A stretch of 37,119 bases of DNA from positions 1 through 37,119 of the forward strand of contig JANYDH010000119.1 in NCBI GenBank assembly GCA_025359865.1. The letters run 5' to 3'. Under the pieces are notes generated by a model. It saw only the letters and a list, made by a program, of their open reading frames with translations. It did no database searches and was not told the DNA's origin. The DNA comes from Actinomycetes bacterium. GTDB taxonomy: Bacteria; Actinomycetota; Acidimicrobiia; Acidimicrobiales; Ilumatobacteraceae. Shown here one piece after another: positions 7,932 to 16,731 of the stretch. The translations under genes and the position numbers were made by a program. Numbering within the stretch: position 1 is the stretch's first letter; the number at the start of each line of letters is the position of its first letter.

Positions 7932-8844
7932 CCAGGCGGAGCGCATCCGGCATGTGGGCAAAGCGCAATGATGTCGTGTCGCCGAGGTCATCGCCGTCCA
8001 ACTGGTAAGGGAATGGCCGTTCGCTACGGATCGTCAGTGCGGTCAGGTCGGTACGCAGATCCAGATGCCGGCTCGGCTTCACACCGCCGCCGCGTAATGC
8101 GCCCCCGAGCGATCCGAGGATCGCTGACGCTCGCATGGTGCGGAACGTGACGGCTACCAGGCCGCGATCAAATGTAGCTGCCGGCGACATGGCGATTGGC
8201 CTGTTGCCCAGGTACGTATACGGATCGGTGTTGAGCACGATCGTGAAGTACCCATCGGGAACCTCGAACTGCTGGCCGGCAGCGTCGGTTCCCGACACGA
8301 CGAAGTGCGGCTTGCGCCGGTCGTACGCCACCAGCCACGTACGTAACGAGGCGTAGATGAACAGTGGATGACCGAGCCAGCGTTTGACGGCGGCATGGCG
8401 CTCGACCTCGCGTACGACGGCGGCGTCGTAGCCGACCCCGGTATGAAAGCAGAAGTACCGCCCGTTGACCTGGCCGAGCCCGACCGGTTCGATGTGCTGC
8501 GCGGCGATTCCAGCGGCCAACTGTTTGACAGCAACCACTGGATCGTTGACCATCCCGATCGTGCGGGCAAACACGTTGGTGGAACCGCCAGGAAGGACCC
8601 CGAGTGCCGTCGGGGTACCCGCGATTCCGGTAGCGACTTCGTTGAGGGTGCCGTCGCCGCCGAACCCGATGACCACGTCGATGCCGCGTCGGGCGGCGTC
8701 TTGGGCAAAGCGGGTGGCGTGCCCGCGTCTGTTGGTCTCGACCATCTCGACCTGGTTGCAGAGGCCCAGCTCGCGTTGCACGACCACGGTGTTGCGCGCC
8801 GTCACCGAACTGGCGAAGGCATTCACCACGAGAAGGATCCGCAA
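7903..8844 (-). CDS. Diacylglycerol kinase-family lipid kinase (YegS/DagK-like)
   Basis: A roughly 313-aa member of the DAGK catalytic family, which phosphorylates diacylglycerol or a related lipid. The nucleotide-binding motif is VIGFGGDGTLNEVATGI, with GVLPGGSTNVFART following, and a beta-rich C-terminal domain. The start is uncertain. The first beta strand begins RILLVVN, and a TTG at 8844 precedes it with only a weak AAGG upstream. The frame stays open through the (TCGTG)14 repeat to a TTG at 8970, which would give an N-terminus of repeating Thr-Thr-Arg-His-Asp; no Shine-Dalgarno sequence supports that. It is divergent from etfB. Confidence 0.86.
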   Translation of the reverse strand: MRILLVVNAFASSVTARNTVVVQRELGLCNQVEMVETNRRGHATRFAQDAARRGIDVVIGFGGDGTLNEVATGIAGTPTALGVLPGGSTNVFARTIGMVNDPVVAVKQLAAGIAAQHIEPVGLGQVNGRYFCFHTGVGYDAAVVREVERHAAVKRWLGHPLFIYASLRTWLVAYDRRKPHFVVSGTDAAGQQFEVPDGYFTIVLNTDPYTYLGNRPIAMSPAATFDRGLVAVTFRTMRASAILGSLGGALRGGGVKPSRHLDLRTDLTALTIRSERPFPYQLDGDDLGDTTSLRFAHMPDALRLVRPGPAPRQ

Positions 8845-8865
8845 GCGCCCGACGTTACTGCCTTG

Positions 8866-8935
8866 TCGTGTCGTGTCGTGTCGTGTCGTGTCGTGTCGTG
8901 TCGTGTCGTGTCGTGTCGTGTCGTGTCGTGTCGTG
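8866..8935. repeat. Pentanucleotide microsatellite (TCGTG)14
   Basis: Fourteen perfect uninterrupted copies of TCGTG (70 bp) lie between the divergent lipid kinase and etfB genes, 45 bp before the etfB start. All three minus-strand frames are open through it. Perfect tracts of this length usually change copy number by replication slippage. Confidence 0.97.
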
Positions 8936-8979
8936 TTGGGTTGGGCCTTTTGGGTACCGAGCGGTAACAATGGCTGGAT

Positions 8980-9756
8980 ATGAACGTGATCGTGTGTGTC
9001 AAGCAGATCCCCGACCCGGCCACGCCGGGTGCGCTGGATCCCGGTACCAACACTTTGAAGCGTGAAGGCAAGCTGATTCTCGACGAATCAGACAGCTACG
9101 GCGTGGAGATGGCATTGCAACTCGTCGACGCGGCCGGCGGCGGCGAGGTCAGCCTGGTCTCGATGGCTCCGAACGGTGAGGTCAGCGGCATGCGCACGGC
9201 GCTCGCGATGGGGGCCACCAAAGGCGTGCTGATCAGCGACCCGGCACTGCAGGGCAGCGATGCGCTCACCACCGCCAAGGTGTTGGCCGCCGCAATCACC
9301 CGGATCGGGGGCGCCGACCTCATCATTGCGGCCACCGAATCGAGCGATGGATACACGGGCACCGTGCCCGAGCAGATCGCCGAGCTGCTCGGTCTGCCAT
9401 CGGTCACGTTCGCCAAGCGAGTCACCGTCGTCGGCTCATCGCTCCAGGTCGACCGCCAGACCGAGTCCGGCTACGACGAGGTCACCTCGCCGCTGCCGGC
9501 GCTCATCAGCGTCACCGCCGGCGTCGTGGAACCCCGGTACCCGAGTTTCAAGGGGATCATGGCCGCCAAGTCGAAGCCGATCGACACCGTCACCGCTGCC
9601 GACCTCGGGGTCGACCCGGTCGGTTGGGCGGGTGCAGGCCAGACCATCGTCAACGTCGGGCAAGCCGAGGCCCGTGCCGCCGGTGAGATCATCGAAGACG
9701 ACGGCGAAGGTTTCGCCAAGATCGTGGCATTCCTCGAAAATCTCAAGGTCATCTGA
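8980..9756 (+). CDS. etfB: Electron transfer flavoprotein, beta subunit
   Basis: A 258-aa EtfB/FixA homologue that pairs with EtfA to carry electrons from acyl-CoA and other flavin dehydrogenases to the respiratory chain. It starts MNVIVCVKQIPDPATPG and carries the AMP-binding region (GATKGVLISDPALQGSDALTT in part) and the signature around ESSDGYTGTVPEQIAELLGLP. The length is normal. The Shine-Dalgarno is weak (GGCTGGAT just upstream). The TCGTG repeat lies in its promoter region, so repeat length could alter expression. An acyl-CoA dehydrogenase gene in the same window (31225-32472) is a plausible electron donor but not linked as an operon. Confidence 0.93.
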   Translation: MNVIVCVKQIPDPATPGALDPGTNTLKREGKLILDESDSYGVEMALQLVDAAGGGEVSLVSMAPNGEVSGMRTALAMGATKGVLISDPALQGSDALTTAKVLAAAITRIGGADLIIAATESSDGYTGTVPEQIAELLGLPSVTFAKRVTVVGSSLQVDRQTESGYDEVTSPLPALISVTAGVVEPRYPSFKGIMAAKSKPIDTVTAADLGVDPVGWAGAGQTIVNVGQAEARAAGEIIEDDGEGFAKIVAFLENLKVI

Positions 9757-9808
9757 GCAATGTTGTCGCAGCTATCACCAACGTCATCACCATCGAAGGA
9801 ACTCTGAC

Positions 9809-10768
9809 ATGACCAACGTGTGGGTTTTCGCACAAGAGTCCGACGGCGCGCCCACCTCGGCGACGCTGGAACTGCTCACCAAAGCGCGCCTGCTGGGCAC
9901 AGTCACCGCATTCGTCGGTGGCGATGCCTCCGCTATCGCCGGTGCGCTCGGTGAGTACGGTGCCACCAAGGTCTACGCAACCGGCGACCTGGGCGGCAAG
10001 TTGCCCGGTGTTGCCGTCTCGGCTGCCATGAAGGCAGTGATCGATGGCGGCGACAGTCCGGACCTCATCGTGTTCCCACAGAGCTATGAGGGTCGCGACG
10101 TCGTGAGCAGACTGTCGGTCAAACTCGACCGTACGGTGTTGACCAACAACGTCGACGTCGAAGTGAACGGCACGACGGTCACGGTCACCACCCCGATCTT
10201 CGGTGGCAATGTCTTGGTCACGACCTCGTTCTCCGGCGCAGCGCCGTACCTGGCGCTGTTTCGCCCCAAGAGCTTTGTCGCCGAACCGTCCGGCGGCGGT
10301 GCGCCTGCGGTGGTTGCCGCCCCGGTACCCGAACTCGGTTCCACCGGTGCCGCCGCGGTCACTGCGGTGCACACGGAAGAGACCACCGGTCCGAAGTTGG
10401 ACGAAGCCACCATTGTGGTGTCCGGCGGTCGAGGCCTGGGCGATGCCGAGAAGTACACGATGATCGAGCAACTGGCCAAGTTGTTGAAGGGTGCTCCGGG
10501 TGCCTCGCGGGCCATCGTCGATGCCGGCTGGGTGCCGTACAGCTATCAGGTCGGCCAGACCGGCAAGGTCGTCAAGCCGGGCGTCTACATCGCGTGCGGC
10601 ATCTCAGGTGCCACACAGCACATGGTCGGGATGAAGGGTTCGAAGACCATCATCGCGATCAACAAGGACAAAGAAGCCCCGATCTTCGGCATCGCCGACC
10701 TGGGTATTGTCGGCGACGTCCACAAGGTGCTCCCGAAGCTGATCGAAGCGCTACAAGCCCGAGGCTGA
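9809..10768 (+). CDS. etfA: Electron transfer flavoprotein, alpha subunit
   Basis: A 319-aa EtfA/FixB homologue, 52 bp downstream of etfB in the same operon. The C-terminal FAD-binding half is well conserved: VVSGGRGLG, then [36 protein letters not shown] and AIFAINKD-like [13 protein letters not shown]. The ATG at 9809 follows AAGGA with 8 nt spacing; the open frame extending back to 9260 is an out-of-frame shadow of etfB. EtfAB forms a heterodimer with one FAD and one AMP and passes electrons to ETF-quinone oxidoreductase, which is not encoded here. Confidence 0.94.
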   Translation: MTNVWVFAQESDGAPTSATLELLTKARLLGTVTAFVGGDASAIAGALGEYGATKVYATGDLGGKLPGVAVSAAMKAVIDGGDSPDLIVFPQSYEGRDVVSRLSVKLDRTVLTNNVDVEVNGTTVTVTTPIFGGNVLVTTSFSGAAPYLALFRPKSFVAEPSGGGAPAVVAAPVPELGSTGAAAVTAVHTEETTGPKLDEATIVVSGGRGLGDAEKYTMIEQLAKLLKGAPGASRAIVDAGWVPYSYQVGQTGKVVKPGVYIACGISGATQHMVGMKGSKTIIAINKDKEAPIFGIADLGIVGDVHKVLPKLIEALQARG

Positions 10769-11184
10769 ACAGGCGGAACTCGCCCAGACCCCGCGGTTTG
10801 TGAGGTTCCGGCAGTCCAGCCTTCACTGAAACTCACAGACCCCACCATGAACTGCGGGTGAGCAGACGGCGTCCGTCGTCGTTAGGTCAAACGCTGCGCG
10901 ACACGCTGCCAACCTGCTCGCCTCGGCTGATCGGCCGAGGCGAGCCTGATACCACGTCTACCACGTCTGCCCGAGATTCACCGTCATTTGATGGGGTCAA
11001 ATCGTTGAGCGAAGCCCGAACGAAGGTAGCACGGGACAGACCATCTGTTCGATGCTCCAGGAGTGCGACATGAAGATCCTGTCGTGGCCTGAGATATCTG
11101 CCACAACGACGCCCAGGGAATTGGCTGAAGAGTTCGTCATCCGAACGGAGACGGCCTGGGCACATGTCGTCGTTGTCGCTAACG
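10769..11184. other. Intergenic gap between etfA and the subtilase gene
   Basis: This 416-bp convergent gap has no open frame that looks coding. It contains one strong hairpin (10916-10945) and a short direct repeat TACCACGTC near 10950-10967. I see nothing else supportable. Confidence 0.6.
10916..10945. terminator. Perfect 12-bp hairpin, probable bidirectional terminator
   Basis: GCTCGCCTCGGC and its exact reverse complement flank a 6-nt loop (TGATCG). It lies between the convergent ends of etfA and the subtilase gene. There is no U-tract on either side, as is common in actinobacterial terminators, so the call rests on stem strength and position. Confidence 0.55.
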
Positions 11185-12972
11185 TCAGGGGGTGGCGGCG
11201 AGCGCAGCATTTACGATGCCGGCACCGTAGGCGTCGGCGAAGGTGATCGTGCTCGAACCCGGTGTGAAGTACTCGAGGTGGCAGTACCCGCTGAGACACG
11301 GCACCCCGGTGGCGCTGGGACCGAAATCCGACGGCTTGTTCGGGCCGGTGCCGTTGGCCATGTCGGTGCGAGCTGTGGACTTTAGCTTGGCGAGCAGTGC
11401 GGTGGGGTTCTGCTGCAAACCATGGTCGCCGGCGAGGGCCAGCGCCGCGACGCCGCTGGCGTTGGGTGCCGACATCGACGTGCCCTGCAACCATCCGAAT
11501 GCTGCGCCAGTGACCTTGAAGCACGCGAACGTGAGCAGACTGGCAGTACGGGGGTCCTGGCAGATCTCGCCGTTAGCGGTGAGTGCGCCGAGTTCACCCC
11601 AGCCGCCGTAGAGCACGTCCTCGGGGCCGACGTCGTAGCGCGGGATGCCCATCTTGCGGGCACCCCCCGGGGCCGCGATGTCGATGCGCGAGCCGTAGTT
11701 GGAATAGTAAGCCAGCTGATCGGTCGCGCCGACGGTGGGTTTCGATGTGAGGTGGGCCAGAACGGCCGAGCTGCTCGGTGCTCCGTTGGCATTGTTGGTC
11801 GCCGACACCATGATCACCCCGGGCACACCGGCAGGTGTCTCGAGGAGACCGCGAAGGTCGTTGTTGCCCAGCGTGTCGCCGGGGATGATCGTGTTGTACC
11901 CCTCAAGCCCAGCATCGACCTGGCCAACACCGGTCAATGCTCTGGTACCGACAGTGAGGTCGACGCGGTTCATGCGCACGTGCTCGTTGCCGGCGGATGC
12001 CATGATCGCGGTGCCTTTGCTGAGGCAGTAGTTCGTCGCATCGACCCACATCATGTAGTCCTCGTCGTCGACGCCCAGAGCGTCGTAGCCGCCGAGCGAC
12101 ATGTTGATGATGTCGGCATCGGCATCGCATGCGCGGATCATGCCGTCGACAATCCAGCTCGTCAAACCGCCGCCGAGAGTCGTGGACAGCACCTTGTAAC
12201 CAATGATCGTCGCCTTTGGCGCGATGCCATTGCTGGCGAATCCATTCACCGCACCGGCGATGCGGCTCGCCACCCATGTGCCGTGGCCCTCGGTGTCTTC
12301 CGAACTGCAGTCCTTCTGGCCGAGGGGTCCGAACTGTTTCGTGAGCAGGTTGCACGGGATCGTATTGGTGGAGTTCTTGTTGTCGTAGTTCGGTAACAGC
12401 TCCTTGTGAGAGCCCTGCACACCGGTGTCGAGAACTGCCACGATGATGCCCGTGCCGTCGACTCCGTCGACGCGAGCCTGACGTGAACCGTTGGCGTCGT
12501 CGTCCCACTGCAATACTCCAGGGGCATTCTCGGTCAGGAACGAATCCAGTTCGTGCCAGGGATCGAACGGGTCGACCGAACCAGGGTTGCCGAGCGCCGG
12601 AGTGTTCGCCGCAGCGGCATCACCGACGTCGGTGAGGGCGATCTTGATCATGCGATCGGTCCACACCGCGGCGACCTTGGAGTTGGTCTTGAGTTTGGCG
12701 GTGAACGTCTTCGAGTCGGAACGAACGGCGAGGCGCCCAGTCTTGGACAGATCGTTGAGCACTTCACCGCCGGCAGCGGTGACAGCGGCATACATGTCAG
12801 CGCGCGTCGCGGATTTGGTGAAGCGGACAACCTGGACGCCCATCGAGTTCTGCGGTGCTCCTCTAGCCGGTTTGGCCGCTGCCACACTCATCACGTTGCT
12901 CGTCGTCATCGCGGATGTTGTCAGTGCCACACAGATCGCTGCCGCAATGAGCGGACGTCGTGGTCGGATCAT
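11185..12972 (-). CDS. Secreted subtilisin-like serine protease (S8)
   Basis: A 595-aa secreted protease. The first 33 or so residues form a Sec signal peptide (MIRPRR, hydrophobic core, AAA cleavage region). Residues about 45-115 resemble an inhibitor-I9-type propeptide. The catalytic triad is Asp182 (VAVLDTGVQGSHKEL), His230 (GHGTWVASRIAG) and Ser499 (GTSMSAPNASGVAALAL), with the oxyanion Asn329 in SAGNEH. Several cysteines (for example 471/484 and 559/564) could form disulfides. The ATG at 12972 is supported by AAGGAG 7-8 nt upstream; the frame continuing to 13290 lacks such support. The gene stands alone; the upstream operon ends in a terminator. Confidence 0.93.
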   Translation of the reverse strand: MIRPRRPLIAAAICVALTTSAMTTSNVMSVAAAKPARGAPQNSMGVQVVRFTKSATRADMYAAVTAAGGEVLNDLSKTGRLAVRSDSKTFTAKLKTNSKVAAVWTDRMIKIALTDVGDAAAANTPALGNPGSVDPFDPWHELDSFLTENAPGVLQWDDDANGSRQARVDGVDGTGIIVAVLDTGVQGSHKELLPNYDNKNSTNTIPCNLLTKQFGPLGQKDCSSEDTEGHGTWVASRIAGAVNGFASNGIAPKATIIGYKVLSTTLGGGLTSWIVDGMIRACDADADIINMSLGGYDALGVDDEDYMMWVDATNYCLSKGTAIMASAGNEHVRMNRVDLTVGTRALTGVGQVDAGLEGYNTIIPGDTLGNNDLRGLLETPAGVPGVIMVSATNNANGAPSSSAVLAHLTSKPTVGATDQLAYYSNYGSRIDIAAPGGARKMGIPRYDVGPEDVLYGGWGELGALTANGEICQDPRTASLLTFACFKVTGAAFGWLQGTSMSAPNASGVAALALAGDHGLQQNPTALLAKLKSTARTDMANGTGPNKPSDFGPSATGVPCLSGYCHLEYFTPGSSTITFADAYGAGIVNAALAATP

Positions 12973-13128
12973 GGACGTTCTCCTTTGTGCTTGCCGTTGC
13001 CGTCGAATGAATCTTCGCCGCCCGGCGATCTGAGGCAACCATAGCTGACTCGTCATGCTCTGAAATCCATCTCGCTCGGAGTAAGCGTTCGAGCAAGTTT
13101 GCTGTCGGTGTCCCTCCAAGCCCAGAAA

Positions 13129-13146
13129 GCACGACGCTCGTCGTGC
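13129..13146 (-). terminator. Intrinsic terminator of the phosphomutase-DUF3090-SCO1664 operon
   Basis: On the minus strand GCACGAC-GAGC-GTCGTGC forms a 7-bp stem with a 4-nt loop and is followed by TTTCT. It lies 53 bp after the stop of the SCO1664-like gene and before the subtilase promoter region. Confidence 0.65.
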
Positions 13147-13198
13147 AGAACGTGATTCTGGCGTTCGGTCGACCCGGGGTGGGCCGTCGCTTGCGCGT

Positions 13199-13891
13199 TC
13201 AGACCATCGGCCAGGGGTATCGCCGGCCGGATTGGTCGACGGGGAGCACCGGATGGTCGACCACCCACTGCGCTCGCTCTTGCATGGCAAGGGACTCGTC
13301 GTCGGACAACAAACAGGTCACCGCAAGCGGGGGAGACTCGACGATGCGCGCCGCAGCAGCCACAAGCACCTCGGTGATCGGCTCGCCGCCGAACTCCCAG
13401 ACCACGGTGCGTAGTTTGAAGTCCGCGGCAAAACACAAGCCGTGGTCGATACCCCAGACATGACCCTCGGTATCGATCAGCACGTGGCCGCTCTTGCGGT
13501 CGGTGTTGTTGGCGATGATGTCGAACACGGCAACGGTGCGAAACACTTCGTACAGATCATCACGTGACTCGTGCAGTGTGAAGTAGTGCTGTTGGTGATC
13601 GGCGTCGACATACCATTGCAGGCTTCCCTCGCCCAGTGGCCCGTCGCGCAAGACCGTCGGCGGCACGAGGTCGATGCCCATTGCCTCGCTCAGGTGGTAG
13701 GCAGCGACTTCGCGGCGATGAAGCCCGGGTTCGAAATCCCAGAGCGGGCGTTCGCCACGCAGCGGCTTGTAGATCGCTTTACCCTCACCCTCGTCGCCGA
13801 CCAGGTCGACGAGGAACGTGGCGTTGCTGCTCCACGGCATACGACCCTCGATGGTGATTTCACCTGTGCGAAGCAGCGCTAGTCGGTCCAT
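13199..13891 (-). CDS. SCO1664-family conserved protein (TIGR03843 type)
   Basis: A 230-aa actinobacterial protein of the SCO1664 family. It has distant kinase-like features: KAIYKPLRGERPLWDFEP (possible nucleotide-binding Lys), FDIIANNTDRKSGHVLID (catalytic-loop-like D-x4-D-R-x-x-x-H) and GIDHGLCF (metal-binding D), a pattern also seen in PI3/PI4-kinase-like and HipA-like folds. The substrate is unknown. The start at 13891 shares one base with the stop of the DUF3090 gene (TGATG). A longer frame to 13945 is less likely. The order phosphomutase, DUF3090, SCO1664 is conserved in many actinobacteria (Rv2135c-Rv2133c, SCO1662-1664). Confidence 0.85.
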   Translation of the reverse strand: MDRLALLRTGEITIEGRMPWSSNATFLVDLVGDEGEGKAIYKPLRGERPLWDFEPGLHRREVAAYHLSEAMGIDLVPPTVLRDGPLGEGSLQWYVDADHQQHYFTLHESRDDLYEVFRTVAVFDIIANNTDRKSGHVLIDTEGHVWGIDHGLCFAADFKLRTVVWEFGGEPITEVLVAAAARIVESPPLAVTCLLSDDESLAMQERAQWVVDHPVLPVDQSGRRYPWPMV

Positions 13892-14403
13892 CAGTTCATC
13901 CGCGGGCAGATGTGTGCGGTGGGGTCGACCGGGCCGCCGCACCATCGGCAGTTCGGTCGCCCGGCGGCTACCAGGGCATTGGCATGCTCGACGAATGCCT
14001 GCACTTGTCCGCGCGTGAGGAAGATCCGCACGCGGCCACGGTCGTCGACCAACTCTGGGTCGGGTTCTCCGGTGTCATCAACGGGCACCAGTTCGTCGAG
14101 TTGGACAAGCACGCGATCTGTGGCCGGTTCGTAGCCGAGGCCGATCGGGCCGAGTACGAAGACCGGGTCTGCCGGTGCGGCAAGTGCGAGGGCTGCAGGG
14201 AGCGGCTGATCCTCGGCCGGTGGAAGATCGTGGAGCACCTTGCGGAGATAGTCGGCGATTGCGCCCGCCTGTTGCTTCTCGCACTTGACTGTGACCTGAT
14301 CGGTGCCCCGGCGTACCTGGAGCAGAAACATCCGCTGGCCCGGCAGCCCGACCGCGCCAAGAGTGAAGATGTCCACTTCGTCGAAGTCGTAGTAGACGCC
14401 CAT
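13891..14403 (-). CDS. DUF3090 family protein
   Basis: A 170-aa member of the actinobacterial DUF3090 family (TIGR03847 type). The N-terminus MGVYYDFDEVDIFTLGAVG and the C-terminal zinc-knuckle-like CRWCGGPVDPTAHICPRMN (C-x2-C...H-x-C) are family hallmarks. The biochemical role is not known. It sits 9 bp after the histidine-phosphatase gene and overlaps the SCO1664-type gene by one base, so all three are co-translated. The conserved linkage suggests the three act in one process, perhaps on a phosphorylated metabolite; this is inference. Confidence 0.88.
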   Translation of the reverse strand: MGVYYDFDEVDIFTLGAVGLPGQRMFLLQVRRGTDQVTVKCEKQQAGAIADYLRKVLHDLPPAEDQPLPAALALAAPADPVFVLGPIGLGYEPATDRVLVQLDELVPVDDTGEPDPELVDDRGRVRIFLTRGQVQAFVEHANALVAAGRPNCRWCGGPVDPTAHICPRMN

Positions 14404-14412
14404 ATGCGAGCC

Positions 14413-15063
14413 TCAGGAAGGACGCAGCTCGGCCAGCGAGCCACCCGTGGAGTTGACGGTGAGCACGACAGGCCCGCCACCGTGGAAGGCGATCGCCGAG
14501 ACCGAACACGTACTGATGACGATGCGCTGGAACAGGTCGATGTGGGTACCCAGCGCGTGGGCGACGGCAGCCTTGATCGGGTCGGCATGAGAGACGAGCA
14601 CGACCACACCGCCAGGGTGCGCGGCGCGAATGCGGTCAATGGCACCGACGATGCGGTTCTGCATGGCGGTGAAGCTCTCGCCGCCGGGGAAGGTGAACGT
14701 GGAGGGTGCGCGCTGCACGGTCTGCCACTCGGGAAGCTTCATCAGGTTCTTCAGCTCGGCGCCGGTCCAGTCACCGAAGTCGCATTCGAGTAGACCCTTG
14801 TCGATCTGCACCTTCAGTTTTCGACCGGCAGCAATCGGGGCGGCCGTCTCGCGGGCCCGCTCGAGCGGCGACGCGTAGACGGCATCGACGCGCGTGAGCG
14901 CGGCAATGCGCTCGGCCGCGCGGCGGGCCTGCTCGTGACCTGCTTCGGCGAGGTGAAGGCCCGGGGCGCGCCCTGGTAACAGCTTGCCGGTGGTTGGCGT
15001 CTGGCCATGACGGACCAGGAGCACCAGTGTGGATGCAGGGGGGGATGTCTTTGTTCGTGCCAT
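14413..15063 (-). CDS. Histidine phosphatase / phosphomutase-like protein (MSMEG_4193 type)
   Basis: A 216-aa member of the histidine phosphatase superfamily. The phospho-accepting His is in LVLLVRHGQTPTT near residue 17, with ASPLERARETA and LVSHADPIKAAVAHALG supplying the other active-site residues. It belongs to the actinobacterial group annotated as probable phosphomutase; no substrate can be read from sequence. The ATG at 15063 is chosen because the upstream frame runs antisense into the divergent uracil-DNA glycosylase gene. It is the first gene of the three-gene operon that ends in the terminator at 13129-13146. Confidence 0.88.
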   Translation of the reverse strand: MARTKTSPPASTLVLLVRHGQTPTTGKLLPGRAPGLHLAEAGHEQARRAAERIAALTRVDAVYASPLERARETAAPIAAGRKLKVQIDKGLLECDFGDWTGAELKNLMKLPEWQTVQRAPSTFTFPGGESFTAMQNRIVGAIDRIRAAHPGGVVVLVSHADPIKAAVAHALGTHIDLFQRIVISTCSVSAIAFHGGGPVVLTVNSTGGSLAELRPS

Positions 15064-15082
15064 CGCAGTGTCGAAACCTACT

Positions 15083-15754
15083 GTGCGAGTCGTGGATTCG
15101 CTCCCTTGTCTTCGTACCGATATTGGTGATTGCCGTCGATGCCCCCGGCTCGTGGCGTGGCGCGAGCAGGTTGCAGTCGAAAAACGAGCGGCGTATCGCG
15201 ACGATACGTACTGGGGTCGTGGTGTGGCCGGCTTCGGGGACCCTGGTGCTGGAGTGCTGGTACTGGGGTTGGCGCCCGCTGCCCACGGTGCCAACCGCAC
15301 GGGTCGGGTGTTCACCGGCGACCGTTCGGGCGACTGGCTGTTCAGGGCGATCCACCGCGCCGGAATGGCGAACCAGGCCACTTCTGTCTCGGTCGACGAC
15401 GGGTTGCGCCTGGACGGCGCGTGGGTGACGGCGGTGGTGAAGTGCGCCCCTCCCGGTAACAAGCCCGAACCGGCCGAGCGTGACAACTGCGCACAGTTTC
15501 TCGATCGAGAACTGGGTCTGCTGACTGCTGTTCGCGTCGTTGTGTGCCTCGGGGGGTTCGCGTATGAGGCCGCATGTCGGCAGTGGGGAGTGCGCCCGCG
15601 ACCAAAGTTCGGTCATGGGGTCGAGGTGCCCACGGAGAGTGGGATGATCCTGCTGTGTTCGTTCCATCCGAGCCAACAGAACACGTTCACCGGTCGTCTG
15701 ACCGAGTCGATGCTCGACGCGGTGTTCAGCCGAGCACGACAACTCGGTGGTTGA
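15083..15754 (+). CDS. Family 5 uracil-DNA glycosylase (UdgB type)
   Basis: A roughly 223-aa type-5 UDG, which removes uracil and other deaminated bases from DNA and tolerates high-GC contexts; Rv1259 is the mycobacterial member. Visible motifs are GLAPAAHGANRTGRVF (motif 1, lacking the polar Asn/Asp of other families), the N-terminal cysteines CLRTDIGDCRRC for the [4Fe-4S] cluster with C in VKCAPPGN and VVCLGG, and HPSQQNTFTGRLT (motif with the active-site His). The start is GTG 15083 or GTG 15092; the open frame to 15029 would overlap the divergent gene. No operon partner is seen. Confidence 0.9.
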   Translation: MRVVDSLPCLRTDIGDCRRCPRLVAWREQVAVEKRAAYRDDTYWGRGVAGFGDPGAGVLVLGLAPAAHGANRTGRVFTGDRSGDWLFRAIHRAGMANQATSVSVDDGLRLDGAWVTAVVKCAPPGNKPEPAERDNCAQFLDRELGLLTAVRVVVCLGGFAYEAACRQWGVRPRPKFGHGVEVPTESGMILLCSFHPSQQNTFTGRLTESMLDAVFSRARQLGG

Positions 15755-15770
15755 ACAGTACCCGTGGGCC

Positions 15771-16682
15771 TCAACGGTCGAGAGCGGCCTTCACGGCTGC
15801 GGCGGCTAGCGCGTTTGCGGCCTTGCCGTCGTCCAGGTACTCAGCGAGCGAGAAGAATCCGTGGAACATCCCACCAAATCGCACATGACTCGTTGCGACC
15901 CCGAGGGCACCGAGTCGGGCTGCGTAGGCGTCGCCCTCGTCGCGCAGTGGGTCGTAGTCCGCGGTGATGACCAACGCAGGCGGTGTGGCCGCGAGGACGG
16001 CGTCGGGCGCGAGCAATGGGGACACTCTGGGATCGTCGGGCGATCCCTTGCCGCCGGACAGGTACTGGTCGATGAACCAACTCATCCCAGCTTTGGTGAG
16101 GAACGGACCGGCCGCGTTCTGTTGGTAACTGGGTTGCGCCTGTGTGCAGTCGGCCACGGGATACACGAGCAACTGGAACACGAGTGGAGCGACACCGAGC
16201 TGGGCGACCACGGCGGCCAGGTTGCCGCCAGCGGAGTCACCACCGATCGCCATACGGTCGGCCCGGCACCCGAGTGCGGCGGCATTGGTGTGCGCCCACC
16301 GGGTGGACGTGAGGGCGTCTTCGAGCCCTGCTGGGAATGGGTGTTCCGGCGCAAGCCGGTAGTCGATGCTCAGCACCGCGTGGCCGCTGTCGCGAGCGAT
16401 CGAGCGGCATATGCCATCGTGTGAGTCGAGATCGCCGATCACCCAACCGCCGCCGTGGAGGTACACGAGCAGTCCCAGATCACCGCGATCCGTCGGTCGA
16501 TATAGCCGCGCGGGCACCCCGCCTGCATCGACGTCACGGATTTCGTGCAGTTCGATCGTCGACGGACGCCACCGTGCCTTGCGAGCAGCACGTGCCTGCT
16601 CGGGGGTTGACTGCTCGATCGGTGGATCGCCGATCGACTCCATCAGAGCGAGGAGCGAGATGGCCTGGGGGTGCAACGTCAC
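15771..16682 (-). CDS. Alpha/beta hydrolase, HSL-family esterase
   Basis: A 303-aa carboxylesterase of the hormone-sensitive-lipase family. The oxyanion motif HGGGW is near residue 80, the nucleophile elbow is GDSAGG, Asp is in DYDPLRDEGDAY and the catalytic His in FGGMFHGFF. No signal peptide, so it acts in the cytoplasm, on short or medium acyl esters; the actual substrate is unknown. The start is a GTG at 16682; the open frame beyond it to 16892 is antisense to the E1 gene. It is divergent from that gene with only 49 bp between starts. Confidence 0.9.
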   Translation of the reverse strand: MTLHPQAISLLALMESIGDPPIEQSTPEQARAARKARWRPSTIELHEIRDVDAGGVPARLYRPTDRGDLGLLVYLHGGGWVIGDLDSHDGICRSIARDSGHAVLSIDYRLAPEHPFPAGLEDALTSTRWAHTNAAALGCRADRMAIGGDSAGGNLAAVVAQLGVAPLVFQLLVYPVADCTQAQPSYQQNAAGPFLTKAGMSWFIDQYLSGGKGSPDDPRVSPLLAPDAVLAATPPALVITADYDPLRDEGDAYAARLGALGVATSHVRFGGMFHGFFSLAEYLDDGKAANALAAAAVKAALDR

Positions 16683-16731
16683 GGACGTCAGTCTGTCAGG
16701 TGGGTGGCGATGCCGATGTAGCGTCGGGACC

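Noticed and set aside
8866-8935. CRISPR-like array at the TCGTG tract
   Set aside because: Units are 5 bp and contiguous with no spacers; it is a microsatellite.
10858-11073. 71-aa open frame in the etfA-subtilase gap
   Set aside because: No ribosome site and no domain, and it runs across the strong hairpin; nothing supports translation.
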